Assembly: GCA_021784675.1 (NCBI GenBank)
Contig: JAJYHR010000186.1
Span: 1 to 41,321 of the forward strand
Length of the DNA stretch: 41,321 nt
Origin: Actinomycetes bacterium
Lineage (GTDB): Bacteria > Actinomycetota > Acidimicrobiia > Acidimicrobiales > Acidimicrobiaceae
Direction of reading: 5' to 3'
Under the pieces are notes generated by a model. The model saw only the letters and a program-made list of their open reading frames with translations, did not search any database and had not been told where the DNA came from. This document shows positions 24,072-32,866 of the stretch, in pieces (within the stretch, counting starts at the first letter, position 1; the number at the start of each line of letters is the position of its first letter). A program made the translations under genes and the position numbers.

Positions 24072-24958
24072 TGCAGAGCGCTACCGTTACCGACGTAACC
24101 GCGCGGGACGGCCTTCAAGACGCGGGCGTCTTCGTCCCGCTGGCGGAGAAGGTCGCGCTGATCGAGGGGCTCGCCGCCGCCGGGCTTCCCTACATCGAGG
24201 CCACCTCCTTCACCCACCCATCCCGAATCCCGATGCTGAGGGACGCGGACGAGCTGATCCCGATGGTGCTCGACGTGGTGGACCGGCTGGTGGTTCTCGC
24301 CCCCAACCGCAAGGGGGTGGAGCGGGCGGTCCGGGCGGGTGCGCAACGGGTGCTGCTGGTCGCCTCGGCCAGCGAGGGGCATAGCCGGGCGAACCTGAAC
24401 CACTCGCGCGAGGAGGCGATGCGCATCGCCAAAGACGCCGCCGCCTTCGCCGGCGAGCAGGGGATGGCCACGCGGGGCGGGATCAGCGTGGCCTTCGAGT
24501 GCCCGTTCGACGGCATCGTTCCCACCGGCAACGTGGTCGAAGCTGCCGAGATGTACCTGGCGGCGGGAGTGGAGGTGATCAATCTTGCCGATACCCTGGG
24601 AACCGCCACTCCGCAGCTGGTCAAGGAGCGCATCCGCGCAGTTCGTGGCGCCATCGGACCAACGGTCCCGCTAGGCCTGCACCTGCACGATCGAAACGGC
24701 TGCGGGCTAGCCAACGTGGCTGCGGCCATCGAGGAGGGGGTCACCCACTTCGAATCCGCCCTCGGCTCCCTGGGAGGTTGCCCCTACGCACCCGGCGCCG
24801 CCGGTAACCTCGACACCGAGACCCTGCTCCGCTTCCTGGAGGTCCAGGGGATCGCCACCGGTGTCGACCTCGACCTACTCCCGCGGCTTCGCGAGAGCGT
24901 ACTATCCGCCACCTCTCCGACTCGCAAGGAGGCGCCATGGCCTGATCTGCAACGCTAG
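24071..24958 (+). CDS. HMG-CoA lyase-family enzyme
   Basis: 295 residues starting at the ATG fused to the previous stop (TAATG); the track ORF starts too early. DRE-TIM metallolyase: VTARDGLQD (metal aspartate and catalytic arginine), HLHDRNG (two metal-binding histidines), SLGGCPYAPGAAGN (glycine-rich loop with the active-site cysteine). This is the classic HMG-CoA lyase set, cleaving HMG-CoA to acetyl-CoA and acetoacetate. Close relatives act on citramalyl- or other 3-hydroxyacyl-CoAs, so substrate is not certain. In the operon it would act after the CoA-transferase, producing acetyl-CoA and a keto acid. Confidence 0.88.
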   Translation: MQSATVTDVTARDGLQDAGVFVPLAEKVALIEGLAAAGLPYIEATSFTHPSRIPMLRDADELIPMVLDVVDRLVVLAPNRKGVERAVRAGAQRVLLVASASEGHSRANLNHSREEAMRIAKDAAAFAGEQGMATRGGISVAFECPFDGIVPTGNVVEAAEMYLAAGVEVINLADTLGTATPQLVKERIRAVRGAIGPTVPLGLHLHDRNGCGLANVAAAIEEGVTHFESALGSLGGCPYAPGAAGNLDTETLLRFLEVQGIATGVDLDLLPRLRESVLSATSPTRKEAPWPDLQR

Positions 24959-25005
24959 CTCGGTAGTCATCATCGGCAACTGTTGAGATCGATTGGGGGA
25001 TAAAG

Positions 25006-26367
25006 TTGGCTTCAAGCATGGCATCCGGAATCACAGCGATCGACCGGATCAACCGCCTCCCGGCGAGCAGATACTTCACGCGGTTAGTGGCGCGGGTATC
25101 CACCGGGGGCTTTTTCGAATTCTACGAACTCTTCCTCGCCGGCGCCGTAGGGGCAGCGCTCGTCGCGGCGAAGTTCCTGCCGCTCTCGGGGCTCCCCTAC
25201 TTCGTGGGGGCCGGCTTCCTGGGCATGTTCTTCGGGACCTCGATCTTCGGGCGCGTGAGCGACCGGATCGGGCGGCGAAAGGGGTACGTCTACTCGCTGC
25301 TCATCTACTCCACCTTCACCCTGCTGATGGCTGCATCGCCATCGGCACTGTGGCTGGACATCTTCAGGATGTGCGCCGGCTTCGGCGTGGGCGCGCAGCT
25401 GGTGATCATCGACACCTACGTGAGCGAGATGACGCCGGCTACCCAGCGCGGCCATTACATTGCCTTTAGCCAGTTCGTCACCTACTGGGCCGTTCCGGTC
25501 GTCGCCCTGCTCGCCTACGCGCTGGTACCCACGCACTTTCTCTGGGCCGGCTGGAGGTGGGTTGTGCTCTTCGGGGCGCTGGGATCGGTGCTGGTGTGGT
25601 GGATCCGGAAGGGGCTTCCCGAGTCCCCGCGCTGGTACGAGGAGCACAACGAGCACGAGAAGGCGAACGCGATTCTCAGTCAGATCGAGAGCCAGGTGGA
25701 GCGCGAGACCGGGCCGCTTCCCCCGGCTACCGCCGGACTCGCGCACAAGGAGGAGGCCGGGCGCTTCGGGGAGATCTGGGTGCCACCCTATCGCAAGCGG
25801 ACGATAATGCTGATAATCTTCAACATCTTCCAGACTGTCGGCTTCTACGGGTTCGCGGCGTGGGTCCCGACCCTGCTGGTCAGCGAGGGGGTTACCCTGC
25901 TGCACTCGCTCCTTTACACCTTCCTCATCGCCATCTTCAACCCGCTCGGGCCGGTGATCGGGATGTACTTGTCCGATCGCTGGGAACGGAAGTGGCAGAT
26001 CGTGCTCGTGTCGCTGGGGATCGCCGCCTCGGGCCTGATCTTCTCCTTCATGAGGATTCCGATCTGGATAATCGTCGTCGGGGTGGTGATCACCCTGCTG
26101 AACAACTGGTTCAGCACCCTGTTCCACTCCTACCAGGCCGAACTCTACCCCACCCGGATCCGGGCGACCGGAGTCGGCTTCACCTACAGCTGGTCACGGC
26201 TGAGCTCGGCCTTCACCGGCTTTGCCATCGTCGCCCTGCTCAAGGCCTTCGGCGTCGGCGGCGTCTTCGCCTTCATCTCGATCGCGATGGTGATCGTGGC
26301 GTCGGTGATCGGGATCATGGGGCCCGCAACCAACCGCCGCAACCTGGAGGAGATCTCGGCGGCCTAG
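25006..26367 (+). CDS. MFS transporter (metabolite:H+ symporter / sugar-porter type)
   Basis: 453 residues, about 12 membrane helices. TTG 25006 lies 6 bases after gggggat and is preferred to ATG 25018, which would be too far. The MFS motif between helices 2 and 3 reads GRVSDRIGRRKGY, and helix 1 begins GGFFEFYELFLAG, as in organic-acid symporters of the aromatic-acid/metabolite group. SDRWERKWQ is the repeat of the motif in the second half. It lies 47 bp after the lyase gene and is taken as the uptake system for the operon's organic-acid substrate. Substrate assignment is inference. Confidence 0.88.
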   Translation: MASSMASGITAIDRINRLPASRYFTRLVARVSTGGFFEFYELFLAGAVGAALVAAKFLPLSGLPYFVGAGFLGMFFGTSIFGRVSDRIGRRKGYVYSLLIYSTFTLLMAASPSALWLDIFRMCAGFGVGAQLVIIDTYVSEMTPATQRGHYIAFSQFVTYWAVPVVALLAYALVPTHFLWAGWRWVVLFGALGSVLVWWIRKGLPESPRWYEEHNEHEKANAILSQIESQVERETGPLPPATAGLAHKEEAGRFGEIWVPPYRKRTIMLIIFNIFQTVGFYGFAAWVPTLLVSEGVTLLHSLLYTFLIAIFNPLGPVIGMYLSDRWERKWQIVLVSLGIAASGLIFSFMRIPIWIIVVGVVITLLNNWFSTLFHSYQAELYPTRIRATGVGFTYSWSRLSSAFTGFAIVALLKAFGVGGVFAFISIAMVIVASVIGIMGPATNRRNLEEISAA

Positions 26368-26390
26368 GGACTGCCGGATCTCCGGGAGCA

Positions 26391-26420
26391 CCGGGCCGCG
26401 GAGTCTCCTCCCCGGCCCGG
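26391..26420. terminator. Hairpin between convergent MFS and leuA genes
   Basis: CCGGGCCG and CGGCCCGG separated by 14 bases, in the 131-bp gap between two convergent genes. No U-run. Further GC-rich inverted arms lie in the same gap. Confidence 0.45.
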
Positions 26421-26498
26421 CTCCCCGCGTGCAAGTTCCGGCGTTGCCGGGCGCTCTTTCCCAACCCGGGCCGAAAGCCGCCAGGCTCCTGGGCCCGC

Positions 26499-28034
26499 CT
26501 AGGGGGTTTCGGAGTTGGAGAACTTCTCCCGTACCCGCGACAGCCGGTTCAATCCGTTCAGGTAGGCGCGGGCCGAGGCCTCGACGATGTCGGTGGAGAT
26601 GCCACGTCCGGAGACCTTGCGACCGTCAGCCTCGAGCGTCACCACCACGTCACCAAGCGCGTCTACGCCGCCGGTCACCGAGGCGACGGTAAAGCCGGTC
26701 AGGTCGGCCCTTACCCCGGTCGCCTGCGAGAGAGCTTTACCCAACGCGTCCACCATCCCGTTCCCGTCCGCAACCGCCGCCGCCTTCACGCCGTTGTCGG
26801 CGACCTCAACGCTGGCGGTCGCGTTCTGGCCGGTGGAGGCGCTCACCGACATGCCGAGGAGCTCGAAGCGCTCGCCAGCGTGCCCCCCCTTCTCCTCGGC
26901 AACGATCGCCTCCAGATCGGCCGCCTCGATCTGGACCTTGCGGTCGGCCAGCTCCTTGAAGCGGGCAAAGGCGAGGTTGAGCGCGTCGCCGGAGATCTCG
27001 ATCCCCATATCCTTGAGGGTGCTGGAGAAGGCGTGCCTCCCCGAGTGCTTCCCGAGAACGATCTGCGAGCCCACCTGCCCCACCGACGCCGCGTCGATAA
27101 CCTCGTAGGTACTGCGCTCGGCGAGCACGCCGTGCTGGTGGATCCCCGACTCGTGGGCAAAAGCATTCTTGCCGACGACCGCCTTGTTGTACTGGACCGG
27201 GTAGCCGGTAAGCCTCGCGACGAGGCGCGAGGTTCGGGCCAGCTCCTCGGTTCTTACCCCGGTCTCCAACCCCCCGAAGATGTCGGGCCTGATCCGGAGG
27301 GCCATCACCACCTCCTCCAGGGAGGCGTTTCCGGCCCGCTCACCGATGCCGTTGATGCAGCATTCGATCTGCCGGGCTCCGCGCTCTACGGCCGCCAGCG
27401 AGTTGGCGGTGGCCAGGCCCAGGTCGTTGTGGCAGTGGCAGGAGATGACGTACTCGCCGTGCACCTGGCGGCGGACCTCCTCGATGATCTGGCCAAAGTC
27501 CCACGGGATCCCGTAGCCGACCGTATCGGGCACGTTGAGGGTGCTGGCGCCGGAGTCCACCGCGGCCTGGAGCACCTCGAAAAGGAAGTCCATCGGCGTC
27601 CTGGTGGCATCCTGGGGAGAGAACTCGACGTCGCCGGTGTAAGAGCGCGCCCGCTCCACCCCCTGGCGCACCTCCTTCAGCACCTGGGCCTGGTCCATCC
27701 GCAGCATGTGCTCGAGGTGCGAGGGGGAGGTGGAGATGAAGACGTGGATCCGGGAGCGCCCGGCGTCCTTGATCGACTCCCAGCACCGGTCCACGTCGGC
27801 GAGGTGGGTACGGGAGAGAGCGCAGATGCCGGGACCCTCCACCCTGCGCGCTATCGCCTGCACCGCGTCGAAGTCTCCCTGCGACGCGACCGGGAAACCG
27901 GCCTCGATGTAGTCAACGCCAAGCTTGGCCAGCTGCTCGGCGATCTCCAGCTTCTCGAGCGGGTCGAGAGAGATCCCCGGCGACTGCTCGCCATCCCGCA
28001 GCGTAGTGTCGAATATCAGAACCCGCTCTCCCAT
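26499..28034 (-). CDS. leuA: 2-isopropylmalate synthase
   Basis: 511 residues, ATG start with gaggaggg. First committed enzyme of leucine synthesis: 2-ketoisovalerate + acetyl-CoA to 2-isopropylmalate. DTTLRDGEQSPGISL opens the DRE-TIM barrel, SCHCHNDLGLAT carries the two metal histidines, and HESGIHQHG lies in the linker. The C-terminal regulatory domain (about 390-500, ending DIVEASARAYLNGLNRL) is present, so leucine feedback inhibition is expected. It is the third gene of a minus-strand group (aspartate-type aminotransferase, serA, leuA), with a leucine attenuator in the 157 bp before it. Length and motifs fit the LeuA type 1 form rather than the longer mycobacterial form. Confidence 0.95.
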   Translation of the reverse strand: MGERVLIFDTTLRDGEQSPGISLDPLEKLEIAEQLAKLGVDYIEAGFPVASQGDFDAVQAIARRVEGPGICALSRTHLADVDRCWESIKDAGRSRIHVFISTSPSHLEHMLRMDQAQVLKEVRQGVERARSYTGDVEFSPQDATRTPMDFLFEVLQAAVDSGASTLNVPDTVGYGIPWDFGQIIEEVRRQVHGEYVISCHCHNDLGLATANSLAAVERGARQIECCINGIGERAGNASLEEVVMALRIRPDIFGGLETGVRTEELARTSRLVARLTGYPVQYNKAVVGKNAFAHESGIHQHGVLAERSTYEVIDAASVGQVGSQIVLGKHSGRHAFSSTLKDMGIEISGDALNLAFARFKELADRKVQIEAADLEAIVAEEKGGHAGERFELLGMSVSASTGQNATASVEVADNGVKAAAVADGNGMVDALGKALSQATGVRADLTGFTVASVTGGVDALGDVVVTLEADGRKVSGRGISTDIVEASARAYLNGLNRLSRVREKFSNSETP

Positions 28035-28079
28035 TTTCCGCCCTCCTCATCTCGTGGACAACCAGCTCCGCTTGCAATG

Positions 28080-28110
28080 AAAAACCCTCCCGGCCGAAGC
28101 GCGGGAGGGT
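28080..28110 (-). terminator. Attenuator terminator hairpin upstream of leuA
   Basis: On the minus strand ACCCTCCCG, loop CGCTTCGGC, CGGGAGGGT, then a run of Ts (TTTT after the stem): a 9-bp stem with a UUCG-containing loop and U-run, 45 bases before the leuA ATG. It lies within the leader of leuA, so it must be read through for expression. Confidence 0.85.
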
Positions 28111-28113
28111 GAA

Positions 28114-28140
28114 GGGCAACTGCCTGAGAGGCAGCTGCCC
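28114..28140 (-). promoter_or_regulatory. Leader hairpin (pause/antiterminator arm) overlapping the leuL stop codon
   Basis: GGGCAGCTGCC, loop TCTCA, GGCAGTTGCCC: 11-bp stem with one G-U pair. It begins at the last base of the leader-peptide stop codon and ends 3 bases before the terminator hairpin. A ribosome stalled at the Leu codons just upstream would influence whether it forms. The exact alternative pairing has not been computed. Confidence 0.65.
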
Positions 28141-28178
28141 TAGAGAAGAAGCTCGTCAAGCGTAACGAAAGCTAACAC
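28140..28178 (-). CDS. leuL: Leucine leader peptide (attenuation)
   Basis: GTG-TTA-GCT-TTC-GTT-ACG... encodes MLAFVTLDELLL then TAG: 12 residues, 5 of them leucine, with three Leu codons (CTT CTT CTC) directly before the stop. It starts 13 bp after the serA stop codon and has only a weak Shine-Dalgarno (ctggg), so coupling to serA translation is possible. Position, Leu cluster and following hairpins make it a leucine attenuation leader. Too short for the ORF track. Confidence 0.8.
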   Translation of the reverse strand: MLAFVTLDELLL

Positions 28179-28191
28179 GATGCCCAGGCTA

Positions 28192-29772
28192 TCAGTCGAT
28201 CGGACCGCAGCCAACCGCTTTGGCGTAGATAATTCCGTCGGCACCGGATATCTCCGCAAGCACCGGCTCCGGGATCGGCATCGAGACCGTGAGCAGCATC
28301 AGAGCGCTGCCATCTTCCACCTTGGGCGATACCGCCATCGACGAGATCGAGATGCCGGCATCCCCCAGGACTCTGCCGACCACGCCGATCATCCCAGGGC
28401 GATCCAGGTTCCGGACCGCGAGCATCGACGCGGCGGGCGGGAGCTCGATCCAGTGGCTGTCGACCAGCACGATCCGCGGGTCGTGCCCCTTTGCCCCGGC
28501 GAGCGTCCCGGCGACCACGTGCTCCGGCGACCGGAGGACCACCAGGTTCTGGTAGTTCTGGGCGTGTGCCGAGCTGGTCTCGCGAACCTCGAGCCCGCGC
28601 TCGGCGGCAAGAGCGGGAGCGTTCACGTAAGAGACCGGCTCGTTCAGCCCGACGGAAAAGATCCCCTTCAAGATCGACAGGGTGAGAAGACGGGTGTCCT
28701 CGCCTGCGAGCTCGCCCTGGTACTCGATCTCGAGCTCGGCGGGAAGCCCGCCGACCAGGGAGGAGTGGAAGCGGCCAAGAGCCTCGGCGAGTGGGAGGTA
28801 CGGCTTCACCTCCGGGGAGGCCTCGCTGGCGTCGACGTTAACCGCAAAGGGGACGAACTCGTTCGCGAGCGCCAGCTGGACCTGCTCGGCGATGGTGACG
28901 CCGGCCTTGTTCTGCGCCTCCTCGGTGCTGGCGCCGAGATGGGGAGTGAGGACCACGTTCGGGAGGTCGAGGAGTGGCGAACCCTTGGGGGGCTCGGTGG
29001 TGAAGACGTCGAGGGCGCAGCCCGCAACCCTTCCGTCGGTGATCGCCTCGTAGAGCGCCTCCTCGTCGATGATCCCGCCGCGGGCGGCATTGACGAAGCG
29101 GATCCCCGGCTTCACCTTGGCCAGCACCTCGCGGTTGACGAGGCCCATGGTCTCCTTGGACTTGGGAAGGTGGATGGTGACCACGTCGGCCGTGGCCACC
29201 AGCTCCTCGAGAGTGACCAGGGTGACGCCCATCTTGCGCGCCCGCTCCTGGGAGATGTACGGATCGTAGGCAACCAGCTTCATCCCGAAAGCCAGCGCCC
29301 GCTGGGCCACCAGGGCACCGATGCGCCCGAGGCCGATGATGCCGAGCACCTTGCCGTAGAGCTCCATGCCCTCGAATTTGGAGCGCGCCCACTGGCCGCC
29401 GGTGAGGGAGGCGTGCGCCTGCGGCAGGTGCCGGGCGAGAGCCAGGATCAGCCCCATGGTGTGCTCGGCAGCGGAGATGATGTTCGACTGAGGGGCGTTC
29501 ACGACCATAACTCCATGGGCGGTGGCCGCCTCCACGTCGACGTTGTCCAGCCCGATACCGGCCCTTCCGACCACGATCAGGCTCGGAGCCGCCTGGATCA
29601 CCTCCTTGGTGACCTTGGTGGCCGACCTGATGATCAGGGCGTGGACGTCAGCGACCGCAGACAGCAGCTCCTCCGGAGACAGGCCAAGGGACACCCTAAC
29701 CTCGTGGCCGGCGTTGCGGAGAATCTCCAGCCCGCGATCGGCTATCTCTTCGGTTACCAGGATCGTCGCCAT
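28192..29772 (-). CDS. serA: D-3-phosphoglycerate dehydrogenase
   Basis: 526 residues from the ATG at 29772 (gaggtg upstream; the longer track start adds 13 unlikely residues). First step of serine synthesis, oxidising 3-phosphoglycerate to 3-phosphohydroxypyruvate with NAD. Seen: [13 protein letters not shown] and the NAD-binding [25 protein letters not shown]-like [14 protein letters not shown], and the catalytic His in LTPHLGAST. The C-terminal part has the intervening ASB domain and an ACT domain ([19 protein letters not shown]), the long form usual in actinobacteria and subject to serine control. 50 bp after the aminotransferase gene and just before the leucine leader. Confidence 0.95.
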   Translation of the reverse strand: MATILVTEEIADRGLEILRNAGHEVRVSLGLSPEELLSAVADVHALIIRSATKVTKEVIQAAPSLIVVGRAGIGLDNVDVEAATAHGVMVVNAPQSNIISAAEHTMGLILALARHLPQAHASLTGGQWARSKFEGMELYGKVLGIIGLGRIGALVAQRALAFGMKLVAYDPYISQERARKMGVTLVTLEELVATADVVTIHLPKSKETMGLVNREVLAKVKPGIRFVNAARGGIIDEEALYEAITDGRVAGCALDVFTTEPPKGSPLLDLPNVVLTPHLGASTEEAQNKAGVTIAEQVQLALANEFVPFAVNVDASEASPEVKPYLPLAEALGRFHSSLVGGLPAELEIEYQGELAGEDTRLLTLSILKGIFSVGLNEPVSYVNAPALAAERGLEVRETSSAHAQNYQNLVVLRSPEHVVAGTLAGAKGHDPRIVLVDSHWIELPPAASMLAVRNLDRPGMIGVVGRVLGDAGISISSMAVSPKVEDGSALMLLTVSMPIPEPVLAEISGADGIIYAKAVGCGPID

Positions 29773-29822
29773 CTTCACCTCAATCTGGTCGGAGCCGTCA
29801 GCCCGGCGCACCGGCCGAGCTG

Positions 29823-31046
29823 CTAAGGCTCCAGTTTAGCAACGAACTCCGAAATACGACTAATTCCCTCAACAATCCGATCGTCACCGAGAGCGTAGGA
29901 GAGCCGCAGGTATCCCGGAGCGTCGAAGGCCTCGCCCGGCACCACCGCAACCCGCGCCTCCGAGAGGAGGAGCTCGGCGAAGGACATGCTCGAGGCCACC
30001 GGAGAGCCGTGGTACCGCCTCCCGATCACTCCGGCAACCGACGGGAAGGCGTAGAACGCCCCGTCGGGCCACGCCACATCGAAACCAGGGATGCCGGCAA
30101 GGCCGGAGACGATCGCGCTCCGCCGCCTGAAAAAGGCCTCCCGCATGTAGGCGGTCTCCCCCAAGTCGGCGCGAACGGCGGCGAGGGCGGCGCGCTGGGA
30201 GACGTTGGCGACGTTGGAAGTGAGCTGGGACTGGAGCTTGACCATGCCCTTGGCGATGTCGGCCGGCGCCACCGACCAGCCCAGCCTCCAGCCGGTCATC
30301 GAGAAGGTCTTTGAGACGCCGTTGACCAGCACCATCCGCTCGATGAGGGAGGGGGAAGCCACCTCTCCCAGCGACGTCGCCCGCTCCCCGGGGCCCGTCC
30401 CCGAGTAGGTGAGGTGCTGGTAGATCTCGTCACTCATGACGAAGAGCCCGAGCCGGTCGAGGGTGGCGGCGAGCGCTTCGCTCTCCGCGCGGGTGTAGGT
30501 AGCGCCGGTCGGGTTGGACGGCGAGACGTGGATGAACATCTTGGTCCGCTCGGTGTAGTACCGCTCGACGTCCTCGGGAGTTACCTTGAACCCGGCTGAG
30601 AGGCCGGTCGGTATGGCCACCGGAACGCCACCGGCAAGCTTGACCACCTCGGGGTAGCTCACCCAGTAGGGAGCCGGGATCAGCACCTCGTCACCCTCGT
30701 CGATGAGCGTCATCAGCACCTCGTAGATGGCGTGCTTGCCGCCGTTGGTGACGACCACCTGATCGGCGGTGACCTCCAGGCCGGCGTCCCGCTTGGTCAC
30801 CTCCGCGATCGCGGCCCGGAGCTCGGGAAGGCCCCCGGCCGCGGTATACCTGTGGTTGCGGGGATCCCGCGCGGCCTCGATGGCCGCATCGACGATGAAC
30901 CCGGGGGTCGGGAAGTCGGGCTCCCCGGCGGCAAAGCTCACTACGTCGACACCCCCGGCTATCATCGACTTTGCGATTGCGTCGATTGCCAGAGTCGCCG
31001 ATTCGGCAGCCTGTTCTATGCGAGTGGCAAGTCGCTTCGTTGACAC
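29823..31046 (-). CDS. Class I aminotransferase, aspartate-aminotransferase subgroup I-gamma
   Basis: 407 residues from the GTG at 31046 (aaggcggtg upstream); the track start at 31100 would overlap serC. PLP enzyme fold type [46 protein letters not shown] (PLP aspartate/tyrosine), and [17 protein letters not shown] with the Schiff-base lysine. Residues fit the bacterial I-gamma aspartate aminotransferases (oxaloacetate + glutamate to aspartate), some of which also take aromatic acids or prephenate. First gene of the operon with serA and leuA, divergent from serC with only 42 bp between start codons, so both promoters must be compact or lie partly within coding sequence. Confidence 0.88.
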   Translation of the reverse strand: MSTKRLATRIEQAAESATLAIDAIAKSMIAGGVDVVSFAAGEPDFPTPGFIVDAAIEAARDPRNHRYTAAGGLPELRAAIAEVTKRDAGLEVTADQVVVTNGGKHAIYEVLMTLIDEGDEVLIPAPYWVSYPEVVKLAGGVPVAIPTGLSAGFKVTPEDVERYYTERTKMFIHVSPSNPTGATYTRAESEALAATLDRLGLFVMSDEIYQHLTYSGTGPGERATSLGEVASPSLIERMVLVNGVSKTFSMTGWRLGWSVAPADIAKGMVKLQSQLTSNVANVSQRAALAAVRADLGETAYMREAFFRRRSAIVSGLAGIPGFDVAWPDGAFYAFPSVAGVIGRRYHGSPVASSMSFAELLLSEARVAVVPGEAFDAPGYLRLSYALGDDRIVEGISRISEFVAKLEP

Positions 31047-31088
31047 AGAGACACCGCCTTGATTGGTTCGGATGGAGGTACCAGGACT

Positions 31089-32201
31089 ATGACCGACCAC
31101 TTAACAATACCCGACGACCTGCTTCCCTCTGACGGCCGGTTCGGCTCCGGACCCTCCAAAGTGCCGGTGCCAACGCTTGAAGCGCTGGCGGACTCCTCCA
31201 CCTCCATCATGGGAACCTCCCACCGCCGGCCCGCGGTCAAGAACCTGGTAGGCACGGTCAGAAGCCGCCTTAAGGATCTGTTCAACCTCCCCGACGGCTA
31301 CGAAGTGCTCCTCAGCAACGGCGGCGCCACGCTGTTCTGGGATGCCGCCGCCTTCTCGCTCATCAACGCGAAGAGCGAGCATCTGGTCTTTGGCGAGTTC
31401 TCCTCCAAGTTCGCCACCGCTGCCAAGAAGGCTCCCCACCTGAGCGGCGTAGTCGAGGTCAATGCCGACTACGGCTCCTGCCCCGACCTGGTGGAAGACC
31501 CGAGCGTAGACCTCTACGCCCTCACCCACAACGAGACCTCCACCGGCGTGATGGCTCCGCTCTCGAGGCCGGCAGGAGACGCCCTGGTGGCCGTCGACGC
31601 CACCTCCGCCGCGGGCACCGTCATGGTCGACCCGTCGGTCTTCGACGTCTACTACTTCTCCCCCCAGAAGGCCTTCGCCTCCGACGGCGGCATCTGGTTC
31701 GGCCTCTTCTCGCCGGCGGCGATCGCCCGGGTGGAGGAGATCAAGGCGTCGGGAAGGTACATGCCCTCCTCGCTCGACCTGTCGATCGCGGTGCAGAACT
31801 CGCGGGAGAACCAGACCTACAACACCCCGGCGCTGGCGACCCTGTTCCTGATGAACGAGACCCTGGCCTGGATGGAGCTGCACGGCGGGTTGGAGTTCAC
31901 CTCCAAGCGGTGCGCGGCCTCGGCCGCTACCATCTACGGGTGGGCCGAGCGCTCCGCCTTCGCCACCCCCTACGTCACCGATCCCAAGCTCCGATCGCAG
32001 GCGGTCGCGACCATCGACTTCGCGGAGCAGGTCGACGCGGCGCAGGTCGCCAAGACGCTGCGGGCCAACGGCATCGTCGACACCGAGCCCTACCGCAAGC
32101 TCGGCCGGAACCAGCTCCGGATCGCGCTCTTCCCGGCGATCGACCCCACCGACATCGAGGCCCTTACCGCCTGCATCGACTACGTGGTCGAGCGGCTCTA
32201 G
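31089..32201 (+). CDS. serC: Phosphoserine aminotransferase
   Basis: 370 residues from the ATG at 31089 (ggagg 10 bases before); the track's TTG at 31059 lacks support. Second enzyme of serine synthesis, converting 3-phosphohydroxypyruvate and glutamate to phosphoserine. RFGSGPSKVP near the N-terminus, THNETSTGVMAPL, VDATSAAG and YFSPQKAFASDGGIW (Schiff-base lysine) are diagnostic of the actinobacterial SerC branch. Divergent from the aminotransferase-serA-leuA operon, so SerA and SerC genes face away from each other across a 42-bp gap. No serB is present in the window. Confidence 0.94.
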   Translation: MTDHLTIPDDLLPSDGRFGSGPSKVPVPTLEALADSSTSIMGTSHRRPAVKNLVGTVRSRLKDLFNLPDGYEVLLSNGGATLFWDAAAFSLINAKSEHLVFGEFSSKFATAAKKAPHLSGVVEVNADYGSCPDLVEDPSVDLYALTHNETSTGVMAPLSRPAGDALVAVDATSAAGTVMVDPSVFDVYYFSPQKAFASDGGIWFGLFSPAAIARVEEIKASGRYMPSSLDLSIAVQNSRENQTYNTPALATLFLMNETLAWMELHGGLEFTSKRCAASAATIYGWAERSAFATPYVTDPKLRSQAVATIDFAEQVDAAQVAKTLRANGIVDTEPYRKLGRNQLRIALFPAIDPTDIEALTACIDYVVERL

Positions 32202-32206
32202 TCCCA

Positions 32207-32247
32207 AGCCATCCGCCCCCGCCACACCCATGCTGGGGCGGATGGCT
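32207..32247. terminator. Terminator hairpin between convergent serC and leuD
   Basis: AGCCATCCGCCCC and its exact 13-base inverted copy around a 15-base loop, 6 bp after the serC stop and 8 bp from the leuD stop. Likely works for both strands. Confidence 0.75.
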
Positions 32248-32254
32248 GGTCAGG

Positions 32255-32851
32255 TTAGACCGCCGCCCGCGGCATCCAGGAGGGGCGCCGCTCCTCGAAG
32301 GCGGTTATCGCATCCATGCGGGCGAGGGTGAGATCGATATCGTCCAGGCCCTGGACAAAGCGGTTGCGGACCCCCTCGGAGAGGTCGAAGCGGAAGACCA
32401 GGTCCAGCCTGGGTACCGAGACGGTACCGTGGACCACGTCGACCAGGATCTCGGTGCCAGGGTCTTCCTCTACCGCCGCCAGCAACCGGTCCACCGCGCT
32501 CCGCTCGAGCACGACCGGCAAGAGCCCGGTCTTGGTGGCGTTGTTCCGGAAGATGTCGCCGAAGCGCGGCGAGATCACCACCCTGAACCCCCAGTCGGTG
32601 AGGGCCCAGACGGCGTGCTCCCGGGAGGAGCCAACCCCAAAGTTCTCCAGCGCGATCAGGATCGAGCCGCCGGAGAAGCGCATGTCGTTGAGGACGAACT
32701 CCGGGTTGTCCCTCCAGTCGGCAAAGAGACCCTGCCCGAATCCGGTCCGCTCCACCCGTTTCAGCCATTCGCTGGGGATGATCTGGTCGGTGTCGACATC
32801 GCTCGCCCGCAGGGGGATCCCCCTGCCCCGGTACTCACTCATCTGCCGCAA
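32255..32851 (-). CDS. leuD: 3-isopropylmalate dehydratase small subunit
   Basis: 198 residues. TTG start at 32851 is about 8 bases from gaggagga, whereas the ATG at 32842 would be 17 away. The swivelling aconitase-like domain shows DVDTDQIIP, NFGVGSSREHAVWAL and FGDIFRNNATKTGLLPV. With LeuC it interconverts 2- and 3-isopropylmalate. Because cimA is in the same locus, the pair likely also isomerises (R)-citramalate to methylmalate for isoleucine. 15 bp after leuC. Confidence 0.95.
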   Translation of the reverse strand: MRQMSEYRGRGIPLRASDVDTDQIIPSEWLKRVERTGFGQGLFADWRDNPEFVLNDMRFSGGSILIALENFGVGSSREHAVWALTDWGFRVVISPRFGDIFRNNATKTGLLPVVLERSAVDRLLAAVEEDPGTEILVDVVHGTVSVPRLDLVFRFDLSEGVRNRFVQGLDDIDLTLARMDAITAFEERRPSWMPRAAV

Positions 32852-32866
32852 CTTGACCGTCCTCCT

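Noticed and set aside
25557-28112. 851-residue plus-strand ORF antisense to leuA and overlapping the MFS gene
   Set aside because: Mirror frame of a GC-rich gene; composition is Arg/Gly/His/Asp-rich without domains, while both overlapped genes have full motif sets.
28036-28190. T-box riboswitch upstream of leuA
   Set aside because: No T-box consensus (AGGGTGG..CCGCG) is present; the Leu-codon mini-ORF and paired hairpins fit ribosome-mediated attenuation instead.
28180-29826. 548-residue ORF antisense to serA
   Set aside because: Mirror frame of serA, unusual composition, no motif.
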